Assembly (NCBI GenBank): GCA_028753945.1
Contig: JAPNXP010000005.1
Span: forward strand, 3,224,001 to 3,288,000
Length of the DNA: 64,000 nucleotides
Origin: Hexactinellida sp. DTS-2022
Lineage: Eukaryota > Porifera > Hexactinellida
Direction of reading: 5' to 3'
Below the pieces are notes generated by a model. The model worked only from the letters and a program-made list of their open reading frames with translations, was not told where the DNA came from and searched no databases. The position numbers and the translations under genes were made by a program. Shown here one piece after another: positions 54,160 to 64,000 of this stretch (the first letter of the stretch is position 1; each line of letters starts with the position of its first letter).

Positions 54160-55660
54160 ATACAACGCTGGTTCCGCATTGGTTAAATTAGTGAGTTTAT
54201 ACAACACAGTACTCGTTGATCCTAGTAAGTCTATACTCCATGTATTATTGGGGTCATATGTATAGGCTATTTTAAGACTCCTAGTACTCTAATATAAGGC
54301 TTCTAAGCACTGATTTTTTTAGAAATTCTGGATTTAAGCTCCCATATAGAATAATATAGTACTAAAAGCTTAGTCTTGAAAATTTGAAAAAGGGCACAGA
54401 TCTAATTTTTGATCTAACGATTATTGCATGTCCCCTTGAGACTTCCAAGGAGAATCTTAAGTAAAAAAGTCAAATTTATCTTGGAATGGCTCGATTAAAA
54501 AAACAACGAACGGTTTTCCCACATTTGAGCCACATTTTTGCTCCCAAAGGGCCCAGTTTGTATTTTAAGGACGAATTCGGACAATCGGAACTGAAACAGG
54601 TCTTAGTTTACTTATTAGAGTGCTATATTCCAAATCTCAGCGATATAACTTCATAAAATTCCCCAGAACTAAGCTTCAAAAATTGTGGCATTCTATATTT
54701 AGATATGGTGGTTTTCAGGTGGCAGAGACGATTTTCGACACGTCTACAGCGAAGAATATTGTTCCGGGAGGGAATTGAAACCGGCCATCTACCTGGAATT
54801 CAATCACTGATAGTGTCTGAAAGTTAGAACTAAGCACCAGGTCACTTTCGAATTTGGATTTCTCTCTTTTGATGGTCACATGACACCTCCATATATGGGC
54901 ATTCGAGATTATTAGCAAGGTAACCATTTGGTTTTGAGTGATTTTTGACTTTGCAATGATTTCGAGATGATATATCAATGTGATTAGTAATTTATAGCTA
55001 AGCTCTAGAGTCTATGATTTAGAAGTTTTAAATTTGCATGTGTCATCAAAATTGGTCACATTCACACTACCATATAGGGCATTTTTGAAAACGGGGCGTC
55101 CTAGGCTCACAAAATGTATTATTTGCATATGGGAAACCATGCATGCTGATCATTTTTCACTAGTGCAATTTTAATTTATCTCTTTTCCTCTCCGAGTTAC
55201 AAATTAGTTAAGAATCCGTACCCTGAAGATCGCCGAAGGGCTATAACCTTGCAATTTCCACTTTTTCCTAAAAATATTTGTTGAGTTGTGCAAAAATTTC
55301 CTCAGACTATCATATGTCTGAATATTGAAACGTTGTAAATACAATAAATAGTTATTTTAACGTGGGCAACACCTTCGGAGTTATAAAACCGAGTTTTAAT
55401 ATTAATTGCCGCTCCACTAAAACGGTCATAACTCTGGAAATAATGATCGGATCGATGAAAACCCAAGTCCCATCGAAAGATACCATCCTTCCGCAGTGTC
55501 TGTGAAAATATTGTAAAAATTTGGACATTTCGAACTTTGGTGATTCAAAGGCGGAACCAGCGTTGTAGTACTAGTCAAACAATCATATAAAACAATAATA
55601 GGGTAGGGTAGGGTATCCGATACTACTAAATAATTCTAGCTTTATATAATTAAAGCAATT
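54160..55660. other. No gene recognised
   Basis: No motif in any frame; GGGTAGGGTAGGGTAT, a short tandem, is at 55601-55616. The 87-codon minus frame 54715-54978 lacks any family signature. Confidence 0.35.
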
Positions 55661-55667
55661 TATAAAC

Positions 55668-56345
55668 TACGAGCCCTTCGGTGTCGGTGGCTTCGGGACG
55701 AATCACTCTATCACAAAGCTCGCTTCGCGACCTTTGTTCGTTAGTGTATTACACTTCACTCCCATGCCAAAAGTATATGAACAACAAATATTATTATACA
55801 AACAGTAACGGTTTTTAGCAACAATATTACGTTTGTAGATCCTAATACATGGATATTTATATAAAACAATTGTTCAGTATAATAAAATAGCAAATTTTGC
55901 TAATTTGAATTTTTATGGAGGTCATTAACTCAATAACTATATAATGAGTTAATTAAAAATAAATTTCGGATAGTTATGAGGCAATTAGAATATTCAAAAT
56001 CTGATTTCAGATTTGAATAGCACGTCAATTACTTTAGGTGCTAAATTTATAATAATTAGGATTATTTTTTCTGAGATATAGACACATTCACATTTGTTCC
56101 ACTTGTGCCACAAGTGGCACGTAGCAGGAATACTATGCTACTTCATGGATATTGGCTGAAAATGACCTAATATCACAATGTGTAAATTCACTATTATAGC
56201 AATAAAATATAGTCATTTTGGTGTGTTAAAATGGCCCTTAATACGCTTTTAGAAGATTATTGTGTATGCGTTACAATTCTTGTTGCTCAAAATCTTTTGA
56301 CCAGGAAGTGTACGTAACACAATTAACGGCCGCTTCGTGGCCTTA
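55668..56345. repeat. Inverted hairpin tail split by a Tc1-like MITE
   Basis: ACGAGCCCTTCGGTGTCGG and GCTCGCTTCGCGAC (55669-55725) and AATTAACGGCCGCTTCGTGG (56322-56341) are, together and in reverse, the tail found at 12800-12878. GGCCGC-TTC-GTGGCC is again a TTC loop. The MITE at 55752-56310 lies between the two parts. Confidence 0.6.
55752..56310. mobile_element. Tc1-like MITE, 559 bp, copy 3
   Basis: CACTTCACTCCCATGCCAAA and (from the right) CACTTCCTGGTCAAAAGATT are diverged inverted ends; TA flanks both. The central GTGCCACAAGTGGCACGTAG segment marks it as a relative of 11524-12085 and 43519-44081. Confidence 0.85.
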
Positions 56346-56451
56346 CCCTCCTCAAAATATCACTCGTAATAAATAAATATATTACACAATGTAACTTGAT
56401 TATCCGAACATGCCACTGACCCCAGTTACTATTACATTACATAGTGGCCAA

Positions 56452-56663
56452 CAGGGTTGGGTTCAATTAAAATTACAACTACAATTACGCTATCCTTAGA
56501 ATTTAAACTACAATTACAATAATAGGGATATGTATTTTTCAAATTCAATTACAATTACAATTCACAATTATAGGGATTTGTGTTGTTCAATTACAATTAC
56601 AATTATTTAAAATGTAATTAATTGTAATTGAATAAATTACAATCATAATTGAACTCAAACCAG
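56452..56663. mobile_element. hAT-type MITE of AATTACAATT repeats, 212 bp
   Basis: CAGGGTTGGGTTCAATTA and (from the right) CTGGTTTGAGTTCAATTA are the ends. GTGGCCAA (56444-56451) and ATGGCCAA (56664-56671) agree at 7 of 8. The inside is almost wholly AATTACAATTAC-type sequence. Confidence 0.8.
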
Positions 56664-57215
56664 ATGGCCAATATATAGTAAATTTCGATTGCCAAACCTT
56701 TTTGACTTGTACAACGAGCCCGGATAATCAAAGTGCACATATTATACATAAACAAAAAGCTAGAGAAAAGATGAGAGTTACGAAGTGAGATATAACGAAG
56801 TTATGGTAGAGCAGTAAGGTAGAGGTATCCAATAGAAACAAAATATGTTTGCACAATGCACTCCATTCTTTGGATGTTTCCGCAGTTGCAAGATTCCAGT
56901 GGCCCCAATATTAAAATACTGAGGGGTGGACCCCACCCTAGGTTCGACTATCGAGGCCTGTACCAGCCGCCCCCCCCCCCCCCCCAGATACGCCACAGTC
57001 GCCACTGAATAGGAATATATCTTAAAAAATAATTTCCCTCGATAAATGTATTGAAGATAAGGCAAAAACTCCGTATTAATTATAGAAAGGGCTGGAAAAC
57101 TTTCAAAGAAGGTAGATAAAAAGTAAATATCGACGGATCCCGTCAATAATCTCTACTATTCGACGTTTCGCTTTGAAAATGTTCAATTCAAGGTGAAATT
57201 TCCCATGTTCACTAT
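56664..57215. other. No gene; hAT-like end at 56965-57006
   Basis: A C run then AGATACGCCACAGTCGCCACTG is the complement of a CAGTGGCG...GTATCTGGGGG terminus, well known in hAT elements. The other end is not visible. The minus frame across it (56778-57146) is a by-product. Confidence 0.45.
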
Positions 57216-57580
57216 CCACGAGTATTTTGTTTTAGCTTTACGAACATCAAAATATAAAGCAGTATTTTCATTGTTGGTTTGAGAAGAGTCTAATGATAAA
57301 TCTTTTCTAATGGCAACTGGAGCTATTTGTAATTTGTTTTTGTAATTTACCAGTTCACTATTTTCGCTATTAGCTATTATTCTCTGTAGTAAAGCATTTG
57401 TAATGGCTGCTTTCGCTCGAAAACTAATTTATACCTGCACAAATAGTTGCTAAATGATGTAGGTGATAAAAATAAGGTAAAATCATCTGGGTCTTCCTAA
57501 TCAATGTCCAATAATTGCTGTGGTGGTGTATCTTGATGCGCTCTTTTGTAATCTTTCCCCTTCCTTTTCAATTTCAGGTT
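57216..57580 (-). pseudogene. BESS-like coding fragment
   Basis: 57216-57429 is open for about 71 codons on the minus strand (FRAKAAITNALLQRIIANSE, then KNKLQIAPVAIRKDLSLDSS, to a TGA). Just upstream, in another frame, reads HQDTPPQQLLDID and DPDDFTLFLSPTSFSNYL. D-D-x-F-x-L-S-P...L...RAKxxIxxLL recalls a BESS motif as in MADF-BESS (Adf-1-like) proteins. No MADF domain was seen. The frame change makes it a probable relic, or two exons. Confidence 0.4.
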
Positions 57581-57705
57581 CTTTTATGCAACATTTTTAG
57601 AACAAGTAAATACGATTGCTTCGCTGAATCTAACAGAAATGCCCATTCACGCCGTTGAAATATTTTCAAATGACAATTACAAACTACATATACATTACCT
57701 TATTA

Positions 57706-59120
57706 TAGGAAATTAACGCGAAATTCTCCAAATCGCGTTAAATTCCTTCGCGAACTTTCACGGAGCGTTAATTTCCGTGACCTTAATTTCCTACAAATTT
57801 AGACTATTTAGCAAAATTATACAATGGATGGACAAACTTCCGAGCTACATATTTTCAGATGTGCAACTAGGTTGAGAGGATATACCATGTCTATCAAATA
57901 GATTGTGGCCTATTTGGGCACAATAAATAGTATTTAATCAGGAGATTAATAATCCTGAACTTTTTCAAAATTTAATCGCGTTAATTTCATGTACAGTATT
58001 TGAAATGTTCAGTTCCAATTCGCGTTAATTTCATGGAGCGTTAAAGGGTGAGTGAGTAGATGTTGAATGTCCTGGAATATTGTTAAAAAACATCAATTCT
58101 ATTCTATTTAGTATATGTATGCCATATATATCATACTTGATGCTTATCTAAAAATTAAACTGTCTCAATTACTATTTTTTGTGAAATTAAAAAGTCCCCC
58201 CTCTAAAAAATACCTTTCCCCATATCCTGAGGTTCTTTGGAAATATTTTTGACCTCACACGGTCTGCAAACCTTAATTTGTATCCATATGCTATGTATGA
58301 TGCTATATCTACTAATTAGAATACTTAGTTATATCCATATGTGCTACATTCGTCTATCAAGTGACTTTTTGAGGAAGAATCGCAGGTCGGCATACCCACA
58401 TATTTCTTCCCATATCTCCGGACCAAATTTTTTGCCGCTTGACGACGACAGAATTTGATCCAATAGTCCGATTTTCAAAATTCGCCGATTTTCTGTAGAT
58501 CTGAAAATGTACTTGCGATTAACCTTGGCGTTTGACACTAATAGATAAAACCTACTTACTAATGATCCAAAAATCTCGAATTACAGTGCAACCTCGATTA
58601 TCCGGACTTTGATTATCGGGAATCTTCGATTATCCGGACATGGATCCTAATCCCAATCCTATACTATTATATATAAAATTACCTCGATTATCCGGACTTT
58701 AGCTTATACGGACATTTTCGTTAGGTCCCAATGGGTCCGGATAATCGAGGTTGCACTGTATTGGGAATATTTCTAGCATAAATTGGGGAACCTGAATAAT
58801 TTTTAGTTTTATAGATAGCAATGTTCTGTCAAGATTAATCGCGCATTTGACTGTCAAATGAGCTATTTAAACACTAAACTCGATTAAAGACAAAATACTA
58901 TTTTTAGTAACATTGTCATAGTATACTATACTATGAAAAGTTGAAATTTTTACTCAGTAGACTTTGGTTATATTTTATTGCACTTTTGGCTGTTTCTCTG
59001 CAGTGCGAATGCACACAGTAATTTCAAGTCTTAATGTTCAGTAGTTTTGGTAGAAGTGACCCCTACCGGACTCACCCATTTATTTTTTTCGCGTTAATTT
59101 CATGGCGCGTTAATTTCCTA
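57706..59120. mobile_element. TIR element with GGAAATTAACGCG ends
   Basis: TAGGAAATTAACGCGAAATT at the left and CATGGCGCGTTAATTTCCTA at the right are inverted. The motif CGCGTTAATTTCATGGAGCG also occurs near 58020-58045 and elsewhere inside. About 1.4 kb with no transposase, and a younger MITE (58584-58758). Could also be two MITEs end to end. Confidence 0.55.
58584..58758. mobile_element. Perfect TA-flanked MITE, 175 bp
   Basis: CAGTGCAACCTCGATTATCC is exactly mirrored for 24 of 24 bases, with TA on both sides (58582-58583, 58759-58760). The perfect ends mark it as the youngest MITE of the window. CTCGATTATCCGGACTTT also repeats inside. Confidence 0.95.
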
Positions 59121-59217
59121 TGATCAGGTAGTTTAAGAACACTACACAATTTTATTCTAGCCAGGAAATAAATATGTTGCTCATATAACATCCTAAAAAG
59201 GAAAGGTAAAGACATAT

Positions 59218-59460
59218 AGAGGGAAATTATCTACTTTTTCCACGATCATGATGCAGATATAAAAGCAGTTGGAGCTGATGGAGCTAGGATTAACAATGAA
59301 ATTAATAATGGCTCTATTAGATTAGTAGCCAAGAGTTCATGGCTCCACTACACTGGTTTATCTATCAATAACATTGCAACGAGCTCAATTGAGACATTTA
59401 ATTCAATTAATCAATGGAGAAATGATTGCGAGTTAAAAACTCAATATCTTCCTTATTATC
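59218..59460 (+). pseudogene. Transposon-protein fragment of GxDGxxxNxGxxxGxIR type
   Basis: One plus frame is open for about 75 codons: FFHDHDADIKAVGADGARIN, NEINNGSIRLV, SSWLHYTGLSINNI, SIETFNSINQWRND. AVGxDGxxxN...NGxIRxL...LHW resembles a segment repeatedly seen in transposon-borne proteins of cnidarians and molluscs; I recall the pattern but not a firm family name. No further parts were found; 59470-60000 has no gene. Confidence 0.4.
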
Positions 59461-59999
59461 CATTAGACCATAAATAATATGATGGTTACTATTTATATAG
59501 TTATATACCGCTAAAATAAAATAAGGTGCCTACGAATTTAATTCATTCTTGTACTCATGCACTGAACATTAAAAATGGTTAAAATCCATGTGGTGAACAG
59601 GAATCCCTGTACGGTTGATATGAATGGACTAGTAGTCATCTAGTTACAAACCCAATACACGTTTACTTTAGAACTGTCAAAATTGTGTCAAAACCTGTCA
59701 AAATCATTATGGGGACCAATACCAGCTACATTTTTGACAAAACAACTGAACAGATAAACTTAAAATTTTATGTGTGCATTCGTGGGGCAGAAAAACCGGA
59801 AAAAATGGCCTAAATTTACTCTAAACTACTAAGTAAATTGTATTTCTAAAATACATATTGAGTTTTCCACAGGGATGAGACTGCATCAAAACTATCTTAA
59901 TAAGTTGTTATTGGTATGGATATAGCTTATTTATCTCACAATTCATATAGTAAATACAGCAGAACTTTGATATAAGTAAATATAAAATCTGTGAAATGC

Positions 60000-61090
60000 C
60001 TGATCCTTCAAAAAAAAAAAACCTTTAATTTGAGATTCCAATTAAGGCAGTTGTTATCCAAGTGCGCATCAGTATAATACTTGGTATCATCAGCAAAGGA
60101 AGAAATATAAACACTGTTATCAAGCTGAGGTTTGCTAGAAGGATTTAGATGGGATGTCAAATATGTATATTAAGAAAAGGATGGGCCCTAGTACTGATCT
60201 TTGTGGAATTCCACTAGTTAAAGTATACCATTTAGAAAGAGATTCCTGCAATTTAACTCTGTTTCCTGTTTATCAGAAAAGATTCAAGCCAGTAAAAAGT
60301 TTACCTCGTATGCCTACATAATCTAGTTTATCCAAGAGAATACAATGCTGTATCTTGTCAAAGGCCTTTTCGAAGTCAATATAGACAATATCTACCTATA
60401 ACTTGTTATACAGGGATAGTATCCAATTTTCCAGGGCTTCTAATAGGTTAGACAAGGTTGATCTGCCGGGAACAAACCCATGTTGGTCAGGATGGATAAT
60501 GTCATTATTTATCAGATGGTCAACAATGTGTGGTTTAATGATAGATTCTAATATCTTAATAATTGCTGAAGTGATTTGATATGGGCCTGAAATTCTTTGC
60601 ATGCTCCTTGGAAAGTTTTTTATGAATTGGAATTATGTAAGCATTCTTCCAGTCACTAGGTAGTACACCTCTTGGGATATTTTTTTAGAACAGGATCATT
60701 AGTAGAATAGAAAAATGATGGGAGTACATTTTCAGTAATCTTGATGTATATTATCAGGACCTGGTGATTTAGAAATATCCAAAAGTTCCAATTTCTGAAG
60801 TAGTATCTGTTTTGTGATTATTACATTGTCCAGTGATGTTAGAACTCGAGGAAGAGTGTTTAGGTAATTCCCACGAGCTACAGGTCTGTTATAGACTGTT
60901 TATAAATGTTTAATAAAAGTATCTGCCGTTTCTGAGTCAGTAACAGTTTGGTTTCCAGAATCTTTAAGTAAAGATATATCAGAAGTATTGGAATTTCTGT
61001 ATTGTTTGGCATGTTTAAAGAACTTGCGGACCGAAGAGATGATTTAAAATCGTTTACAAGTTGATTCTCATATTCCATTCTCAATTTTTT
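60000..61090 (-). pseudogene. CR1-like LINE reverse transcriptase, frameshifted
   Basis: Minus-strand blocks in order: FKKLRMEYENQLVNDFKSS (about 61030-61090), KSPGPDNIH (about 60750), ITSAIIKILESIIKPHIVDH with HPDQHGFVPGRST (60440-60600), VYIDFEKAFDKIQHCILLDK (60320-60400), GIPQ/VLGP-like sequence (about 60180-60210) and SFADDTKYYTDAH (60060-60100), the catalytic FADD box. Several frameshifts. This is the RT of a non-LTR element of the CR1/L2/Jockey group; with the endonuclease at 63 kb it forms one minus-strand copy split by an insertion. Confidence 0.8.
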
Positions 61091-61507
61091 GAAGGTTTAG
61101 ATACCATATGATCAGGACAGTGGAGGTGGGAAAAGATACAATATTTGGTACCTTTTAGACGTGTAATCACAAATATCCTCGCTGTTGAGAAATTAGCATT
61201 CTAATACACCCTCACACAGGTTGCGTTTTTAAGTCTAGTTACTTTGAATATACACAAGAGTTTTGGAACTTGCGGTTATATAGTTTTTCCTTAATATTCT
61301 GCAAAATTTCGAACTATAGTATTACGCTTATGAGATGAATTTTGTAACACTATTGAAACAAAGATTATCTAAGTTGTTTTGAACTAAAATCCTTAAACCT
61401 TAGATGTTCTATTAAGTGAGTTAGAGATAGTGAACTACTTACAAATTGGCTAAATATAGAATTCTCTCGTATCGCTAATGCAAACTTCCTCCGAAGCATC
61501 CTTAAAT

Positions 61508-63032
61508 GCTTTAAACTTAAAAAAAATTCAAATTATGAATATTCTGTGTTTCCCATTGAATAATGTTGTGTAACTGCCACCGTCACCCCAATGGTAACTT
61601 GACCTTTTAACTAAGAAAATATACCACCGGATGCTCCCAAAATTGGAGAAGTTATTCATTGTAACAAGACTTAAAAATGGAAGCATTATGGGATATGTGA
61701 GATTTGGACTTTTACCTTGGTGGCATGACAACTGATAAGAGGTGTAAAAGATCCCAAATCTTGATTTTTCCCCACCACAACAGGTCTAAGGGCATGATAT
61801 ATTAATTATTTTGTACCGTACATAGGTTGCGTTTGTTGGTTCTAGTATAAATTAGGGCCTCTAAAAGTTTCAAGTACTCAGGATCAATGTTTTTTAAGAT
61901 AAAAGTCTGAGTTGCCAAAAACCATGTTCTTGGGAAAAGGATGCTGAAATTCTACACATATTGCATAGCATTATCTTCCAGTATAGTCATTAAATATAGC
62001 AATTTGGCATTGCATTCATTTAGTGTTGTAAGGCGTGGACTGCCTTTAACCAATAAACATATAATTAGCTTCAATTAATCGAATTCCATGCAAGTTGCTG
62101 CCATAATAACGGAGTCCGCTTTCTTTTGGGACATTTTTATCTGGAATTTAAACATGGCTAACGTGGTGATTAATGTTCTAATATGTATAATATGTCTAAA
62201 CTAGTTGGGATACAGTATGAATATACTAATATATATGAGAATTGAGTTAAATTATATAATATAGTCAATTAATCTGTTGATGATGCAATAAAAATAAATA
62301 AAAAATGCAGATCAGAATTTCTAACCCATGATCAACTTATTTTTGAAAATATATGCTAACCACTGAGATATTTGTGCTTAATAATGTTAGTTTATCAGAG
62401 ATGCAGCGGTCCGGAAATTTCATGGACCGGACCGGACCGTCATGATTTTTTCTGGACAGTCCAGACCGTATGATCAAAATATTGGATCGGTCTGGACCGG
62501 TCCAGACCGTTGAACCGGTCCAGACCGATGTAATGGTCCAGACCGTTATATCCCTTATTTGGACCGTTACAGACCGCAAAGTAGAGTGGATAAGTATATC
62601 CACTTGTGTTTATAAGATACTTATTACTTATGTGCTTGTAAACAATGGGAAATAACGGACTTGAGCCCGATCGCTTGTCCAAACTAGGATGAGTCCAGAC
62701 CGTTATATCGTTAATTTGGACCGTTCTAGACCGCACTTGAAAACAAGCGGACCGGACCGACCTGAGACCGTTCGGTCCGGTCCGGTCCAGACCGATGCAT
62801 CTCTGGAGTTTATACACGTATATATAAAGTATTTAAGTGCACGATATATTACATATAATACCAAGGAAAGTCAATTTCAATATTTAAAAAAGCTAAATCG
62901 TCAATAATGACGTCAGCAAATTGACATTCTGAAGACTTTGCAGAATATTATTTTTTTTAATTTCATTTCTCACATAATTTTATGATATATCAGCCTCATT
63001 TCAATTTTGTCACCAAAAAACATTAAATTTCA
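61508..63032. mobile_element. Presumed insertion splitting the LINE
   Basis: CCGAAGCATCCTTAAAT stands at 61491-61507 and again at 63033-63049, with further similarity beyond. A 17-bp duplication fits a target-primed (LINE/SINE-type) insertion or unequal repair. The insert has no recognised coding region and contains a complete hAT MITE (62396-62805). Confidence 0.4.
62396..62805. mobile_element. hAT-type MITE, 410 bp, with GGTCCAGACCG arrays
   Basis: CAGAGATGCAGCGGTC and, from the right, CAGAGATGCATCGGTC are the ends. TAGTTTAT (62388-62395) and GAGTTTAT (62806-62813) form an 8-bp duplication with one mismatch. TCCAGACCG occurs six times and GGACCGGACC several times in both subterminal regions, likely transposase-binding repeats. 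Confidence 0.9.
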
Positions 63033-64000
63033 TCCGAAGCATCCTTAAATATTATGGTTTTACAATTAGTAGTAGGGACTAGGGAAAGCAGACGAGAGTA
63101 TAGATCTAAAAAATTATTCCATAATTTATCTAAAGAATGAGCAAGTGTGAAGGCTGGTAGCGAGTCCTTGAAAAGTTGTTCAGCTAGGAACATGTCTATT
63201 TTGTGGTATAGGTATACTTTTCCTAGTCTTTTTGGAACTGCGGTGTTGCTGTAGTTGAAGAAGATAACATCGTGGTCGCATCCACTGAGAGGAGGTCTAT
63301 ATACTAGTTTGCTGACCTGATACTGATTAATTGTAAATACTAAATCCAGTATGGCTTTATAGGAAGCAGTATTAAAAATAGGTTGTAAATTCTTACGTGT
63401 AGGTTCGGTATTATGTTGATAGAGGAATAGGTCATCAATAGCATTTAAGAATTCAGTTGCAACCGATTGATTTTGGCAACCAGAAGCTAGGTGAGAGGAC
63501 CAATCAATCCCGGGTAGATTTAAGTCACCCAATAGAATAACATTTTTACCTTCAAAGGTTTTGATGTAATCGCACAATAATTTTGTATCTTGAGTCGAAG
63601 AGTTTGGAGGTCGATACACTAAACAAATGTAGTTAGACTTGATGAATTCCACCTTGATGACTAATATGTTAATACGGTTAAATGATTTAGATTCTATCGG
63701 ATAGTGCTTTATTGTCATTTTGTCATCTATGTAAAGCGCTACACCTCTATAGTCTTCTCTTGAGCAGAAAAAGCCATGGTACCATGTAATTGTAGTTCAT
63801 ATCCCGGCTTAAACCAAGCTTCAGTAATGGCGGGAAAATGAATTCTTTCTGCATTTATTAACTGCTCAAATTCTAAGTACTTATTGCTGAGTGAACGAAA
63901 GTTTGTGTACACGTGTACATGAAATTAATTCCATTTGGATTAGTGGGAAATTGTGAATCGCTTACAAAGTCTGGTAGTAAAGATAAAGTCGAGTCAAGAG
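63023..64000 (-). pseudogene. CR1-like LINE endonuclease domain, partial
   Basis: 231 codons (63023-63718) are open: CLVYRPPNSS, VILLGDLNLPGIDW, LDLVFT and PPLSGCDHDVIFF, which are the conserved boxes of the apurinic-type endonuclease of CR1/L2-like LINEs. Upstream, in other frames, lie FRSLSNKYLEFEQLI, FPAITEAWFKPGY and GVALYIDD (63730-63920), the domain start. The copy extends past the window edge. Stops and frameshifts near 63720-63800 suggest it is inactive. Confidence 0.85.

Noticed and set aside
62337-62817. Overlapping frames with WTG/DRSG repeats
   Set aside because: They are translations of the GGTCCAGACCG subterminal repeats, open on both strands.

Overview
This window looks like 64 kb of AT-rich DNA from an invertebrate animal, with no operon or other bacterial layout. 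The evidence is one exon-like cytidine deaminase segment with a splice acceptor, metazoan-type transposons (FLYWCH-MULE, hAT, THAP/P-element, Tc1/pogo-type elements, a CR1-like LINE), PHD-finger fragments and dozens of MITEs. I cannot name the species. Most of the sequence is transposon debris. The only long intact reading frame is a minus-strand Mutator-like transposase with a C-terminal PHD finger (17217-19679).

Layout. 0-10 kb: no recognisable gene; a pogo-like MITE, GC-rich mini-hairpin clusters, a duplicated segment (3.3/6.5 kb), a degenerate nuclear-protein-like frame (7.3-7.6 kb) and a satellite of about 190 bp organised as a 385-bp dimer (8.1-9.4 kb). 10-17 kb: elements with about 140-bp core repeats that resemble Helentron-derived HINE/pearl elements, and several MITEs. 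17-21 kb: the intact transposase, then a FLYWCH-type MULE relic. 22-28 kb: MITEs, a long-TIR element full of CGCTAGCG motifs carrying a decayed PHD finger, and an unrecognised coding-like segment. 29.9-35.3 kb: a THAP/P-element pseudogene, a hAT relic and a second MULE. 36-43 kb: foldback elements, a third MULE (39.6-42.6 kb) with two MITEs inserted in its coding region, and the cytidine deaminase exon (42743-42928). 43.5-46 kb: Tc1-like MITE and a complete but internally deleted hAT element. 47.3-48.7 kb: a fourth MULE relic that ends in a RING-like segment. 49.7-50.9 kb: a PHD exon split by a hAT insertion with a perfect 8-bp duplication. 51.6-53.2 kb: a large nested foldback element. 55-60 kb: more MITEs and two short coding relics (BESS-like and an IRxLE-type transposon protein). 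60-64 kb: a minus-strand CR1-like LINE in pieces with a nested insertion.

The transposons probably do not form one working system. The MITEs look like non-autonomous passengers of hAT, Tc1/pogo and Mutator transposases, and only the 17.2-19.7 kb gene looks able to make a full-length protein. Target-site duplications could be read for about twenty elements, which fixes their boundaries and in places the order of insertion. All family names rest on motif recognition by eye; no database search was possible.
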